Assembly: GCA_014803765.1 (NCBI GenBank)
Contig: JAAVBC010000025.1
Location: 1-39,476, forward strand
Origin: Bacteroides sp.
Lineage (GTDB): Bacteria; Bacteroidota; Bacteroidia; Bacteroidales; Muribaculaceae
Reading direction: 5' to 3'
DNA: 39,476 nucleotides
In this document: positions 7,559 through 14,861 of the stretch, piece by piece
Layout of the letters: each line of letters begins with the position of its first letter
How positions within the stretch are numbered: the first letter of the stretch is position 1
Position numbers and translations under genes: made by a program
Notes under the pieces: model-generated
Databases searched by the model: none
Told to the model about the DNA's origin: nothing
Seen by the model: the letters and a program-made list of their open reading frames with translations, nothing else

Positions 7559-9805
7559 TTAGTCTTTCCATGTAAGGGAAGTCGGAATGTTGAGAGGAAG
7601 ACGCGAAGTGAGATTCGCAGAACTGTTGCCTACGAGAATCTCGAATTTGCCGGGTTCCACTTCCCACTGCTTTGTCTTGTCATTGTAGAATGCAAAGGCA
7701 TTCCTGTCGAGAGTGAGTTCGACATTCACTGTCTCTCCGGGAGCTACTGCCACTTTTCGGAATGCCTTGAGCTCCTTATTCGGACGCGCCACGCTGCTCT
7801 TTACATCACGCACATAGACCTGCACAACTTCTTTGCCTTCCCGATCGCCGGTGTTCGTTACGGGCACAGTCACAGTGACTTCTCCGCTCTCCGGCAATGT
7901 CGCCGATGAAAGAGTAGCCTTTCCGAGGCTGAAGTCCGTATAGCTCATGCCATATCCGAAGGGATAGTTTATGCGGGACGATTTGAGTTTGTCGGTATAA
8001 CGATAGCCGACATCAAGTCCCTCTTTATATGTCACGTCGCCGTTCACTCCCGGGAACATTTCCGGATCATTAGATGCGTGTGCGGCGTAATCGGTCAGCG
8101 AAGCTGCAAATGTAATCGGAAGTTTACCGGAGGGATTCACGTCGCCGAAAAGAACATCGGCGAGTACGTTGCCTGCCTCCGAACCGATATACCAGTCCTG
8201 TACAATTGCAGCCACCTTGCCTTTCCATGGCATCGCGTATGCATTGCCCGTGATATTGACCACAACAGTGTTGGGATTGGCTGCTGCAAGAGCCTCGATC
8301 ACCTTATCCTGATTGTAAGGTAGGTTGAAGCTTTCACGGTCCGTCCCTTCCGCATCCTGATGGTCTGCCTTATTCAAGCCGCCGATGAACACTACGACAT
8401 CAGCCTCCTTCGCTGCTTTCACAGCGTCAGCGATAAGCTGCTCGGCAGAACGGGAATCTTGAAGATTCTGACCGGTAGTCACTCCATTATACTCACCCGT
8501 AGTGTCGCCGACATATCCTCTTTCAAAAGCGATTTCTATTTCTTTGTTTTCGGCTGCCGCTTTAAGTCCGTCCAACGGCACAATCTCACGCTGAGCCTTC
8601 AGCGAAGAAGAACCGCCACCGACGGTCATCATCTTCAACGCATTCTCCCCGACAACGAGCACTTTCTGCCCCTTTTTAAGAGGGAGAATATTATTCTTAT
8701 TCTTGAGCAGGACCACACCTTCGCCACCGATCTGACGCGCAGCAGCATAATGCTCCTCAGAGTTAATCGAGCCGAAGGGGCGATTACGATCCATTGCCGT
8801 GCGCATAATCAGTCGGAGCACTCTCGCCGCCTTATCATCAAGGTCCGACATCGGAAGTTTCCCTTCCAGAATCGCCTGCTCGTAAGGTTTGGCAAGATAA
8901 TAGTTATTATACGCATTTGAGGCACCCCAGTTCAGACCATTGGTCCATGAGCCGAATTCCATATCCAGACCATTCTGAGCTACTTTCTCAGTGTTATGGA
9001 CAGCACCCCAGTCGGATATAGCGACTCCGTCGAATCCCCAATCCCCCTTCAGTATGTCAAGAAGGAGCACAGAGTTCTCGCATGCATGATCGCCGTCATA
9101 CTTATTGTAGCCGGGCATGATTGACCATGCGCCACCCTCTTTTACAGCCGCCTTAAAGCCCGGAAGATATATCTCATGCAGAGTGCGGTCGTCGACCAGC
9201 ACATTCACATGGTCGCGGTGAGTCTCCTGATTGTTCAAGGCGTAATGCTTTACGCAGGCTGCCACTCCGTTGGACTGGACACCTTGAATGTAGGGCACGA
9301 CCATCTGTGAGGTAAGATAAGGATCCTCACCCATATATTCAAAGTTTCTGCCATTGAGCGGAGTGCGATAGATATTCACGCCGGGACCCAACAGCACACT
9401 CTTATTGCGATAGCGTGCCTCCTCTCCGATCGACTTGCCGTAGAGTGCCGACATCTCCGGATTCCAGGTAGCGGCAAGACAGGTCAAAGCAGGAAATGCA
9501 ACGCAGGAGTCATTCGTGGCTCCCGCCTGTTCCCACTCATCCCAAAGCACATCCGGACGAATGCCATGAGGTCCGTCGGTACACCATATTTCCGGAATAC
9601 CGAGTCTCTGCACACCCGGTGATGAAAACTTACTTTGGGCATGGATAATACCGATTTTTTCAGATGTTGACATACGAGAAAGGGCATCCTGCACTCTCTC
9701 TTCAAGAGGTTTGCTTTCATCGAGATAGATGGGTGTCTGCGCAAATGCAAGAATTGACACTCCTCCTATCATCGTGATTACGATAGGTTTGATAAATTTT
9801 TTCAT
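7559..9805 (-). CDS. secreted glycoside hydrolase family 3 beta-glucosidase-like enzyme
   Basis: This 748-residue exported enzyme has a signal peptide (about 1-22, ending LAFAQ). The GH3 N-terminal TIM barrel spans about 35-340 and carries the DGPHG motif, KHYALNNQE near 186-194, and the nucleophile Asp265 in ISDWG. The GH3 C-terminal alpha/beta sandwich is about 365-600, followed by a fibronectin III-like domain to the end. Members remove terminal beta-linked glucose or xylose from oligosaccharides; length and order match BglX-type periplasmic enzymes. No SusC/SusD pair is in the window, so it is not in a recognisable polysaccharide locus. The convergent mdh shares its terminator. Confidence 0.93.
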   Translation of the reverse strand: MKKFIKPIVITMIGGVSILAFAQTPIYLDESKPLEERVQDALSRMSTSEKIGIIHAQSKFSSPGVQRLGIPEIWCTDGPHGIRPDVLWDEWEQAGATNDSCVAFPALTCLAATWNPEMSALYGKSIGEEARYRNKSVLLGPGVNIYRTPLNGRNFEYMGEDPYLTSQMVVPYIQGVQSNGVAACVKHYALNNQETHRDHVNVLVDDRTLHEIYLPGFKAAVKEGGAWSIMPGYNKYDGDHACENSVLLLDILKGDWGFDGVAISDWGAVHNTEKVAQNGLDMEFGSWTNGLNWGASNAYNNYYLAKPYEQAILEGKLPMSDLDDKAARVLRLIMRTAMDRNRPFGSINSEEHYAAARQIGGEGVVLLKNKNNILPLKKGQKVLVVGENALKMMTVGGGSSSLKAQREIVPLDGLKAAAENKEIEIAFERGYVGDTTGEYNGVTTGQNLQDSRSAEQLIADAVKAAKEADVVVFIGGLNKADHQDAEGTDRESFNLPYNQDKVIEALAAANPNTVVVNITGNAYAMPWKGKVAAIVQDWYIGSEAGNVLADVLFGDVNPSGKLPITFAASLTDYAAHASNDPEMFPGVNGDVTYKEGLDVGYRYTDKLKSSRINYPFGYGMSYTDFSLGKATLSSATLPESGEVTVTVPVTNTGDREGKEVVQVYVRDVKSSVARPNKELKAFRKVAVAPGETVNVELTLDRNAFAFYNDKTKQWEVEPGKFEILVGNSSANLTSRLPLNIPTSLTWKD

Positions 9806-9867
9806 TTAGGGTTTATACTCTTATTGCTAAGTGAGTCAATTTAAATGATTATTTTTAATTCGCACTT

Positions 9868-9875
9868 CAAAGATA
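9868..9875 (-). promoter_or_regulatory. candidate -7 element for the GH3 gene
   Basis: On the minus strand this reads TATCTTTG, an exact TAnnTTTG match about 63 bp before the ATG. No clear TTTG is found at the expected -33 position. The remainder of the 278-bp divergent gap to ahpC is A/T-rich, with no ORF. Confidence 0.4.
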
Positions 9876-10083
9876 ATCAAATATTTTCGTTTAAAAGTTA
9901 ATTTCTGAAAGAAAGTTAAAGTTCAGCGATGACTTTAATTTTGCCAACATCCCTCCCCATCTGAACAAGACACCCCTCATCAGCGTTATAACACCAGAAG
10001 GAATTTATTATGGTTCCTACTTTTAAACATCTATATAACATATATTTAAATCATTAAAAACATAATTAAATAAAACAAAAGAA

Positions 10084-10650
10084 ATGGAAACAATCATCAA
10101 CACTCACATTCCTGAATTTTCAGTTCAGGCTTACCACAATGGTCAGTTCGAGACAGTGACAGACAAGGACGTGCTCGGCAAATGGGCAGTATTCTTCTTC
10201 TATCCCGCAGACTTCACTTTCGTCTGCCCGACAGAACTCGTTGACCTTGCAGAAAAGTATGAGAAGCTGAAATCTATGGGTGTGGAGGTGTATTCTGTAA
10301 GCACAGACTCCCACTTCGTGCATAAAGCATGGCACGATGCTTCAGAGAGCATCCGCAAGATCAATTATCCGATGCTCGCCGACCCCACAGGTCTTCTTGC
10401 TCGCGCTTTCGGCGTGATGGATGAAGCGAGCGGCATGGCTTATCGTGGCACATTTGTCAGCGACCCCGAAGGTCTTATAAAGCTCGTGGAGATTCAGGAC
10501 AACAGCATCGGGCGTAATGCCGATGAACTTCTGCGTAAAGTTGAGGCTGCTCAGTTTGTAGCCGCTCATCCCGGTGAGGTTTGCCCCGCCAAATGGAAAG
10601 AGGGTGCGGCAACTCTGAAACCGAGCATCGACCTCGTCGGAAAAATCTAA
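10084..10650 (+). CDS. ahpC: alkyl hydroperoxide reductase peroxiredoxin subunit C
   Basis: This 188-residue typical 2-Cys peroxiredoxin reduces H2O2 and organic peroxides. The peroxidatic Cys48 is in PADFTFVCPTE and the resolving Cys167 is in HPGEVCPAKW, with the usual C-terminal tail. The enzyme is cytosolic, works as a dimer or decamer, and is re-reduced by AhpF, encoded 40 bp downstream. In Bacteroides the ahpCF operon is OxyR-controlled. Here the upstream 278 bp are A/T-rich, but I could not identify a defined OxyR site. Confidence 0.97.
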   Translation: METIINTHIPEFSVQAYHNGQFETVTDKDVLGKWAVFFFYPADFTFVCPTELVDLAEKYEKLKSMGVEVYSVSTDSHFVHKAWHDASESIRKINYPMLADPTGLLARAFGVMDEASGMAYRGTFVSDPEGLIKLVEIQDNSIGRNADELLRKVEAAQFVAAHPGEVCPAKWKEGAATLKPSIDLVGKI

Positions 10651-10690
10651 ATAGCTCCCCCTTAGGGAGTATAACTTAAAGAAAAGAATT

Positions 10691-12265
10691 ATGCTTGATA
10701 AAGATATTATTGATCAGTTAAAGGGCATATTCTCTACATTGGAGACTTCGGTGACTTTGGTTGTGACCGGAGTCTCCTCTCGTAAGGAGACGAGCGATAT
10801 GCTTGAATTTGCCCGTGACTTCGCATCGGCCTCCCCTGCGCTCAGCGTTAAGGCTGAGGATGCACCGACGGAGGAGGATGCGCCGGTCATGCAGTTATGG
10901 AAGGATGGAACCCCGACAGGTGTTTCTTTCTGCGGCATTCCTAACGGACATGAGTTCACTTCTCTGATATTGGCAGTGCTCAACGCAGCCGGACTCGGGA
11001 AGAATCTGCCCGATGAATCCCTCAGACGCAGAATTGAGAACCTTCAGGGTCCCGCCGATATTTTCACCTTCGTCTCGCTGACCTGCACCAACTGCCCGGA
11101 TGTCGTGCAGGCGCTCAATATCGTGGCTCTGCTAAATCCTCGATTCAAGAATACGATGGTGGATGGCGGCGTAGCGCCGGAGATGGTGAAATCTTACAAT
11201 GTGCAGTCCGTGCCGACTGTCTATGCCAACGGGCAATTGCTTTCTGTCGGCAGAGCCGACCTTGGCGAACTTGTCGGCAAACTGGAAGAGGCTTTCGGTT
11301 CGTCCGCGACTCCCGGACTTGATGACGGCACTCCGCTCGGCTTCGATGCCATCGTAGCAGGTGGCGGACCTGCGGGAGCGGCAGCTGCAATCTATCTTGC
11401 CCGCAAGGGATTGCGCACTGCAGTCGTGGCAGGCAGAATCGGAGGTCAGGTAAAGGACACTATGGACATAGAAAATCTAATCTCCGTTCCTCTGACCACC
11501 GGACCGCAACTCGCTGCCGATATCCGCAAGCATCTGCAGACCTACGATATTCAGATTTTCGACAACCGCCGGATCACTTCCACCGAACTTAAGGATTTCC
11601 CGAAGCGTATCAAGACAGATGGAGGGGAGACATTCGAGGCTCCGGCTCTTATCATTGCTACGGGTGCTTCCTGGCGTCGACTTAACGTTCCGGGCGAGGA
11701 GGAATATATTGGTCGCGGAGTGGCATTCTGCACTCATTGCGATGGTCCTTTCTATGCAGGAAAGCGTGTCGCAGTTGTCGGGGGGGGCAATTCAGGAATT
11801 GAGGCTGCAATTGACCTCGCCGGAATCTGCACTCACGTAGATGTGTTTGAATTCCTCGATGAGTTGAAAGCGGATGAAGTATTGCAAAAGAAGCTTGCTT
11901 CGCTCGACAATGTAGATGTGCATCTTTCGAGCGCATTGACAGAAGTTGTCGGCAATGGAAAGAGTGTAACTTCAGTGAAAGTCAAAGATCGTAAGACTGA
12001 TGAAGTAAAGGATTACGAAGTTGAAGGTGTGTTTGTTCAGATAGGACTTACTCCTAACAGCTCTCCATTCTCAGAGGAAGTGCCTGTTAACAAGCGCGGG
12101 GAGATTGAGACAGATGCCAACTGTCGCACCTCCCTGGCAGGTGTCTACGCAGCCGGCGACGTCACGGATGTGCCTTACAAACAGATAGTCATCGCCATGG
12201 GAGAAGGCGCAAAAGCCGCCCTATCCGCAGTCGACGACCGCATGCGCGGCATCACTCCCTCCTGA
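10691..12265 (+). CDS. ahpF: alkyl hydroperoxide reductase flavoprotein subunit F
   Basis: This 524-residue NAD(P)H-dependent flavoprotein passes electrons to AhpC. The N-terminal tandem thioredoxin-like region carries a CTNC dithiol (Cys132/Cys135). The FAD-binding loop is GGGPAG at about 223-228, the thioredoxin-reductase-type redox centre CTHC is Cys347/Cys350, and the NAD(P)H loop is GGGNSG at about 364-369. It ends with the FAD-contacting AAGDVTDVPYKQ motif. Length is normal for AhpF. An 8-G homopolymer (11780-11787) encodes part of the NAD(P)H loop. A terminator follows. Confidence 0.97.
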   Translation: MLDKDIIDQLKGIFSTLETSVTLVVTGVSSRKETSDMLEFARDFASASPALSVKAEDAPTEEDAPVMQLWKDGTPTGVSFCGIPNGHEFTSLILAVLNAAGLGKNLPDESLRRRIENLQGPADIFTFVSLTCTNCPDVVQALNIVALLNPRFKNTMVDGGVAPEMVKSYNVQSVPTVYANGQLLSVGRADLGELVGKLEEAFGSSATPGLDDGTPLGFDAIVAGGGPAGAAAAIYLARKGLRTAVVAGRIGGQVKDTMDIENLISVPLTTGPQLAADIRKHLQTYDIQIFDNRRITSTELKDFPKRIKTDGGETFEAPALIIATGASWRRLNVPGEEEYIGRGVAFCTHCDGPFYAGKRVAVVGGGNSGIEAAIDLAGICTHVDVFEFLDELKADEVLQKKLASLDNVDVHLSSALTEVVGNGKSVTSVKVKDRKTDEVKDYEVEGVFVQIGLTPNSSPFSEEVPVNKRGEIETDANCRTSLAGVYAAGDVTDVPYKQIVIAMGEGAKAALSAVDDRMRGITPS

Positions 12266-12294
12266 CCCGTTCACACACGCCTAAACCATATCAC

Positions 12295-12330
12295 AAAAAC
12301 CGCCCCGCCATTCGGCAGAGCGGTTTTTTT
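12295..12330 (+). terminator. rho-independent terminator of ahpCF
   Basis: AAAAACCGC (12295-12303) pairs with GCGGTTTTT (12320-12328), with a small inner GCC/GGC stem and a seven-T run (12324-12330). Confidence 0.9.
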
Positions 12331-12417
12331 ACTTTTATTCCCGTGTTACTCAAAGACGATGCCGTTCCGACTGCAAATGAAAGAGCCGTAATGCGTCTAT
12401 ACTTTTATTTTCGAGAA

Positions 12418-12450
12418 TTGTTGGATATTCGGAGAATTTGCCTACTTTTG
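12418..12450 (+). promoter_or_regulatory. Bacteroidetes promoter for the outer-membrane protein gene
   Basis: TACTTTTG (12443-12450) is an exact TAnnTTTG -7 element. A TTGTTG stretch (12418-12423) sits at the -33 distance. The expected start of transcription is about 20-25 nt before the ATG at 12481. Confidence 0.65.
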
Positions 12451-12480
12451 TATTGTTATTTAAAATTGCTTTTACTTCTC

Positions 12481-13182
12481 ATGAGAAAATCCATACTTCT
12501 TGCCCTCTCTCTCGCAGCCGGGATCTTTACTAATGCTTCCGCCTCTGACTTTTTTAACACCGGAGCTCCCGAAACCCTGTTCAATATCGGGGTGCGCGCC
12601 GGAATCAATACCTCTAATAAGAATGTCAACAAAAATGTGTTTGACACTTGGAACTGTAATTCCTGGGGCACAGGGGTCGACCTCGGTGTAGTAGCCGACA
12701 TCAACTTCAAGGATTATCTGTCAATCCAGCCCGGTTTCTTCTATGAGTCAAGAAGCGGCAAGTATGCCTACGTTTCTCGCGATGCCGTCACTCCCGAAGG
12801 CACAGACTATCTGACTCAGTTCGGAAAGATCCGCGACTATAATTTCTTAGTACCCATTATGGCATGCGTGCATTTCAACCTCGGATCCGAGGTGCGCTGG
12901 AATCTGGAATTCGGTCCGTATTTTCAGTTTGTACTGAAAAATAAACTCGACAGCGATGCTGTCTACCCCCTCTATCAGGTGCAAGACGCCCTCCCCGTAG
13001 GATATAAAGAGATAACTCCGACAAAATTCGACTTCGGATTCAAGTTCGGCACATCACTAAAGGTTCTTCAGCATTATCTCATCGGAGTGCACTATCAGGC
13101 AGGAGTACTCAAACCCTGGTCGGAAGGAGCCTTAGGCGGCAGACGTAAAGCATGGGTATTCTCAGTCGGCTACGATTTCTGA
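12481..13182 (+). CDS. outer-membrane beta-barrel protein (PorT-like porin family)
   Basis: The 233-residue product has a signal peptide (MRKSILLALSLAAGIFTNASA). Alternating amphipathic strands follow, with repeated GV/GI-x-aromatic patterns such as FNIGVRAGIN, LGVVADINF, WNLEFGPYF and FGFKFGTSL. It ends in an aromatic residue (SVGYDF), as expected for barrel proteins inserted by the BAM machinery. The frame is open upstream to a GTG at 12343, but that extension is not signal-like and lies across the promoter, so the ATG at 12481 is chosen. Specific cargo or function is unknown. Confidence 0.82.
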   Translation: MRKSILLALSLAAGIFTNASASDFFNTGAPETLFNIGVRAGINTSNKNVNKNVFDTWNCNSWGTGVDLGVVADINFKDYLSIQPGFFYESRSGKYAYVSRDAVTPEGTDYLTQFGKIRDYNFLVPIMACVHFNLGSEVRWNLEFGPYFQFVLKNKLDSDAVYPLYQVQDALPVGYKEITPTKFDFGFKFGTSLKVLQHYLIGVHYQAGVLKPWSEGALGGRRKAWVFSVGYDF

Positions 13183-13216
13183 CCCCACCATTCAAAAGAG
13201 TCTCACGACGATTTAA

Positions 13217-13251
13217 CCCCGATTCTGCTACCAACACATGCAGAGTCGGGG
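13217..13251. terminator. terminator hairpin between the beta-barrel gene and the hemerythrin regulator
   Basis: CCCCGATTCTGC (13217-13228) pairs with GCAGAGTCGGGG (13240-13251) with one wobble. The genes are convergent, so it can serve both. T-rich sequence (CTTATTTTA) follows on the plus strand. Confidence 0.8.
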
Positions 13252-13252
13252 C

Positions 13253-14191
13253 TTATTTTACTTCCGACATATCAATCAGCCCATGCAGTATTGCGAAGAT
13301 TGTCAATCCCGCTGCCGAGTGTATATGCAACTTCGAAATAATGTTCTTACGATGCGTTGCCACAGTATGCACCGATATGCAGAGTTTATCAGCAATCTCT
13401 TTGTTGGAATAGCCCAATGCTATAAAGCGGATTATCTCCTTCTCACGCTCACCCAATGCGGAGAGAGGATGCTCCGCCTCCTCTTTGCCATCTACCCTCC
13501 CGAGGGTATTCTTCACCTCCCCTTCAAGCTTCACTACCATCGGGAGAAAAAGATGATTCTCAATCTCAAAATGATTCAAAAGATCCTTCTCGAGCGTCAC
13601 GATCTCATACAGCACTGCACTAAGCATCAGATTATCAGGATTGCTGTAATGATATATGAACAGTCCCTTAAGTTCCTGAAGCTTATCGGTCACAGGGGAA
13701 TGATCCCCGGTAAAGGCATTAATTGAGAAATCGGACACAAGCTTGCCGTCCAACAATCCTTCCACGTATGGAAACAACTTTTCATTCTCCTCCTCCAGAT
13801 GCTCCTTAAGCTCGGAAGCATAATCATCAAAAAATTTGACAAGCATCAAGCCCACATCATCCCCACCATTCGAACTGATGACTTCAATTATCCTATGGCG
13901 CAGACGTGGCAGGGAAATCTCAAGATAATAGCGATGAGTCGTCTTAAGATATTGCATCAGAGAGTCTAAATCCGCATGATATTGTTCATGTTCACGACAT
14001 GAAAGCAGATTGGCAACCGATAGAAATGTATCAGTTGCCACTCCGTTGGCTTCGCACGCCTCCCTGACGGTTGCGTCGCCGAAACCAAATTCTATACCGA
14101 ATCTGCTCAATGCAAACAGCAGCAGATTGTTGTCCCTAAGAAGATCCCGCATTGTATCTGCGGGTTTATATGAACTGTGGCGGTCAATCAT
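13253..14191 (-). CDS. ScdA_N-like / hemerythrin / LuxR-type HTH fusion regulator
   Basis: The 312-residue protein has three parts. Residues about 13-62 match the ScdA/YtfE N-terminal domain (SRFGIEFGFGDATVREACE), but the usual Cys pair (FCCGG) is replaced by FGFGD. Residues about 70-222 are a hemerythrin-like four-helix bundle with candidate di-iron ligands (His86, HLEEE around 131-135, His164, HFEIENH around 207-213). Residues about 243-303 form a LuxR/GerE DNA-binding domain (LGEREKEIIRFIALGYSNK, then TVATHRKNIISKL). RIC proteins repair iron centres damaged by NO or peroxide; the fused HTH suggests a di-iron sensor controlling transcription. The ATG at 14191 is preferred over a TTG at 14194. 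A perfect palindrome lies 53 bp upstream and the same arms recur within the gene. Confidence 0.88.
   Translation of the reverse strand: MIDRHSSYKPADTMRDLLRDNNLLLFALSRFGIEFGFGDATVREACEANGVATDTFLSVANLLSCREHEQYHADLDSLMQYLKTTHRYYLEISLPRLRHRIIEVISSNGGDDVGLMLVKFFDDYASELKEHLEEENEKLFPYVEGLLDGKLVSDFSINAFTGDHSPVTDKLQELKGLFIYHYSNPDNLMLSAVLYEIVTLEKDLLNHFEIENHLFLPMVVKLEGEVKNTLGRVDGKEEAEHPLSALGEREKEIIRFIALGYSNKEIADKLCISVHTVATHRKNIISKLHIHSAAGLTIFAILHGLIDMSEVK
13493..13508. promoter_or_regulatory. intragenic copy of the candidate operator palindrome
   Basis: TACCCTCCCGAGGGTA has arms TACCCTC and GAGGGTA with a 2-bp centre, identical in both arms to the site at 14246-14261. It falls in the codons for the linker between the hemerythrin and HTH domains. 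Confidence 0.5.
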
Positions 14192-14243
14192 CAATTATAA
14201 TTAATCATTACTTACAAAATTAATAATTTTTAGATTTTCCGCC

Positions 14244-14263
14244 AATACCCTCGCGAGGGTATT
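14244..14263. promoter_or_regulatory. perfect 20-bp palindrome upstream of the hemerythrin-LuxR gene (candidate operator)
   Basis: AATACCCTCGCGAGGGTATT is fully self-complementary and lies about 53 bp before the regulator start and 35 bp after the stop of the upstream gene. A second GC-rich inverted pair, GCCCGC (14264-14269) with GCGGGC (14280-14285), follows at once. The site could be a LuxR-type operator for autoregulation, or part of a terminator for the aspartate operon. Confidence 0.6.
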
Positions 14264-14297
14264 GCCCGCAGTATTACCCGCGGGCACCCCTACGTCA

Positions 14298-14846
14298 TCA
14301 GTTCATGCCCACCGGGGTCATGTGATAACCCAGAGCATTAAGCTCCATCGCGCCTCCCATGATGAAGAGGTCGTGAAGGGCAGCCAAGTAACATTCCGCA
14401 GCTTCCGCCGTGCCGGCTTCCACTGAAGAATGCTGAAGATAACTGAGCGTACGCGAGGCGCACTCCCCTACTATCTCCGAAGTCTTTTCGGCTTCTTCAC
14501 CTTTCAAACCCAACACATTCTCCAGAATATTGTCATCAAGATTATCGTATCCCTTTTCATCGCGAAGGCGGGTATAGATTGCCGCTCCCCCTTCGGCTGA
14601 ATATTTCTCCCAATCAGTGTCCCAATATTTTGCAGCAGCCATACCCAAGAACATCATCCATCCGAGCGACACCACCGGATAATCCGCAAATTCTTTTACC
14701 CCGTCAGGAAGATACGCATCGCGAACCGCCGTCCACATATCCTCCAGATCCGGAGTCTCGGGAAGAATCTTGTCTACTCTCCCCACACTGACCAAATATT
14801 TGTGAAGATCATTCTTCAATCCATCTTCAAATGCCTTTATATCCAT
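14298..14846 (-). CDS. conserved hypothetical protein, last gene of the aspartate decarboxylase operon
   Basis: I do not recognise the family of this 182-residue protein. It is acidic and mostly helical, with a Trp/Tyr-rich middle (LGWMMFLGMAAAKYWDTDWEKY, about 61-82), suggesting a soluble helical bundle. There is no signal peptide and no obvious catalytic motif. It begins 15 bp after the aspartate 4-decarboxylase stop on the same strand, so it is almost certainly co-transcribed and probably linked to that pathway, for example as an accessory subunit or regulator. That link is inference from position only. Confidence 0.8.
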   Translation of the reverse strand: MDIKAFEDGLKNDLHKYLVSVGRVDKILPETPDLEDMWTAVRDAYLPDGVKEFADYPVVSLGWMMFLGMAAAKYWDTDWEKYSAEGGAAIYTRLRDEKGYDNLDDNILENVLGLKGEEAEKTSEIVGECASRTLSYLQHSSVEAGTAEAAECYLAALHDLFIMGGAMELNALGYHMTPVGMN

Positions 14847-14861
14847 AATATTACTTCTTAA

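Noticed and set aside
8360..8920. 186-codon frame antisense to the GH3 gene
   Set aside because: It lies fully inside the well-supported glucosidase gene and has no recognisable domain; typical shadow of a high-GC coding region.
13238..13726. 162-codon plus-strand frame opposite the hemerythrin regulator
   Set aside because: Antisense shadow of a gene with clear domain signatures; begins inside the terminator.
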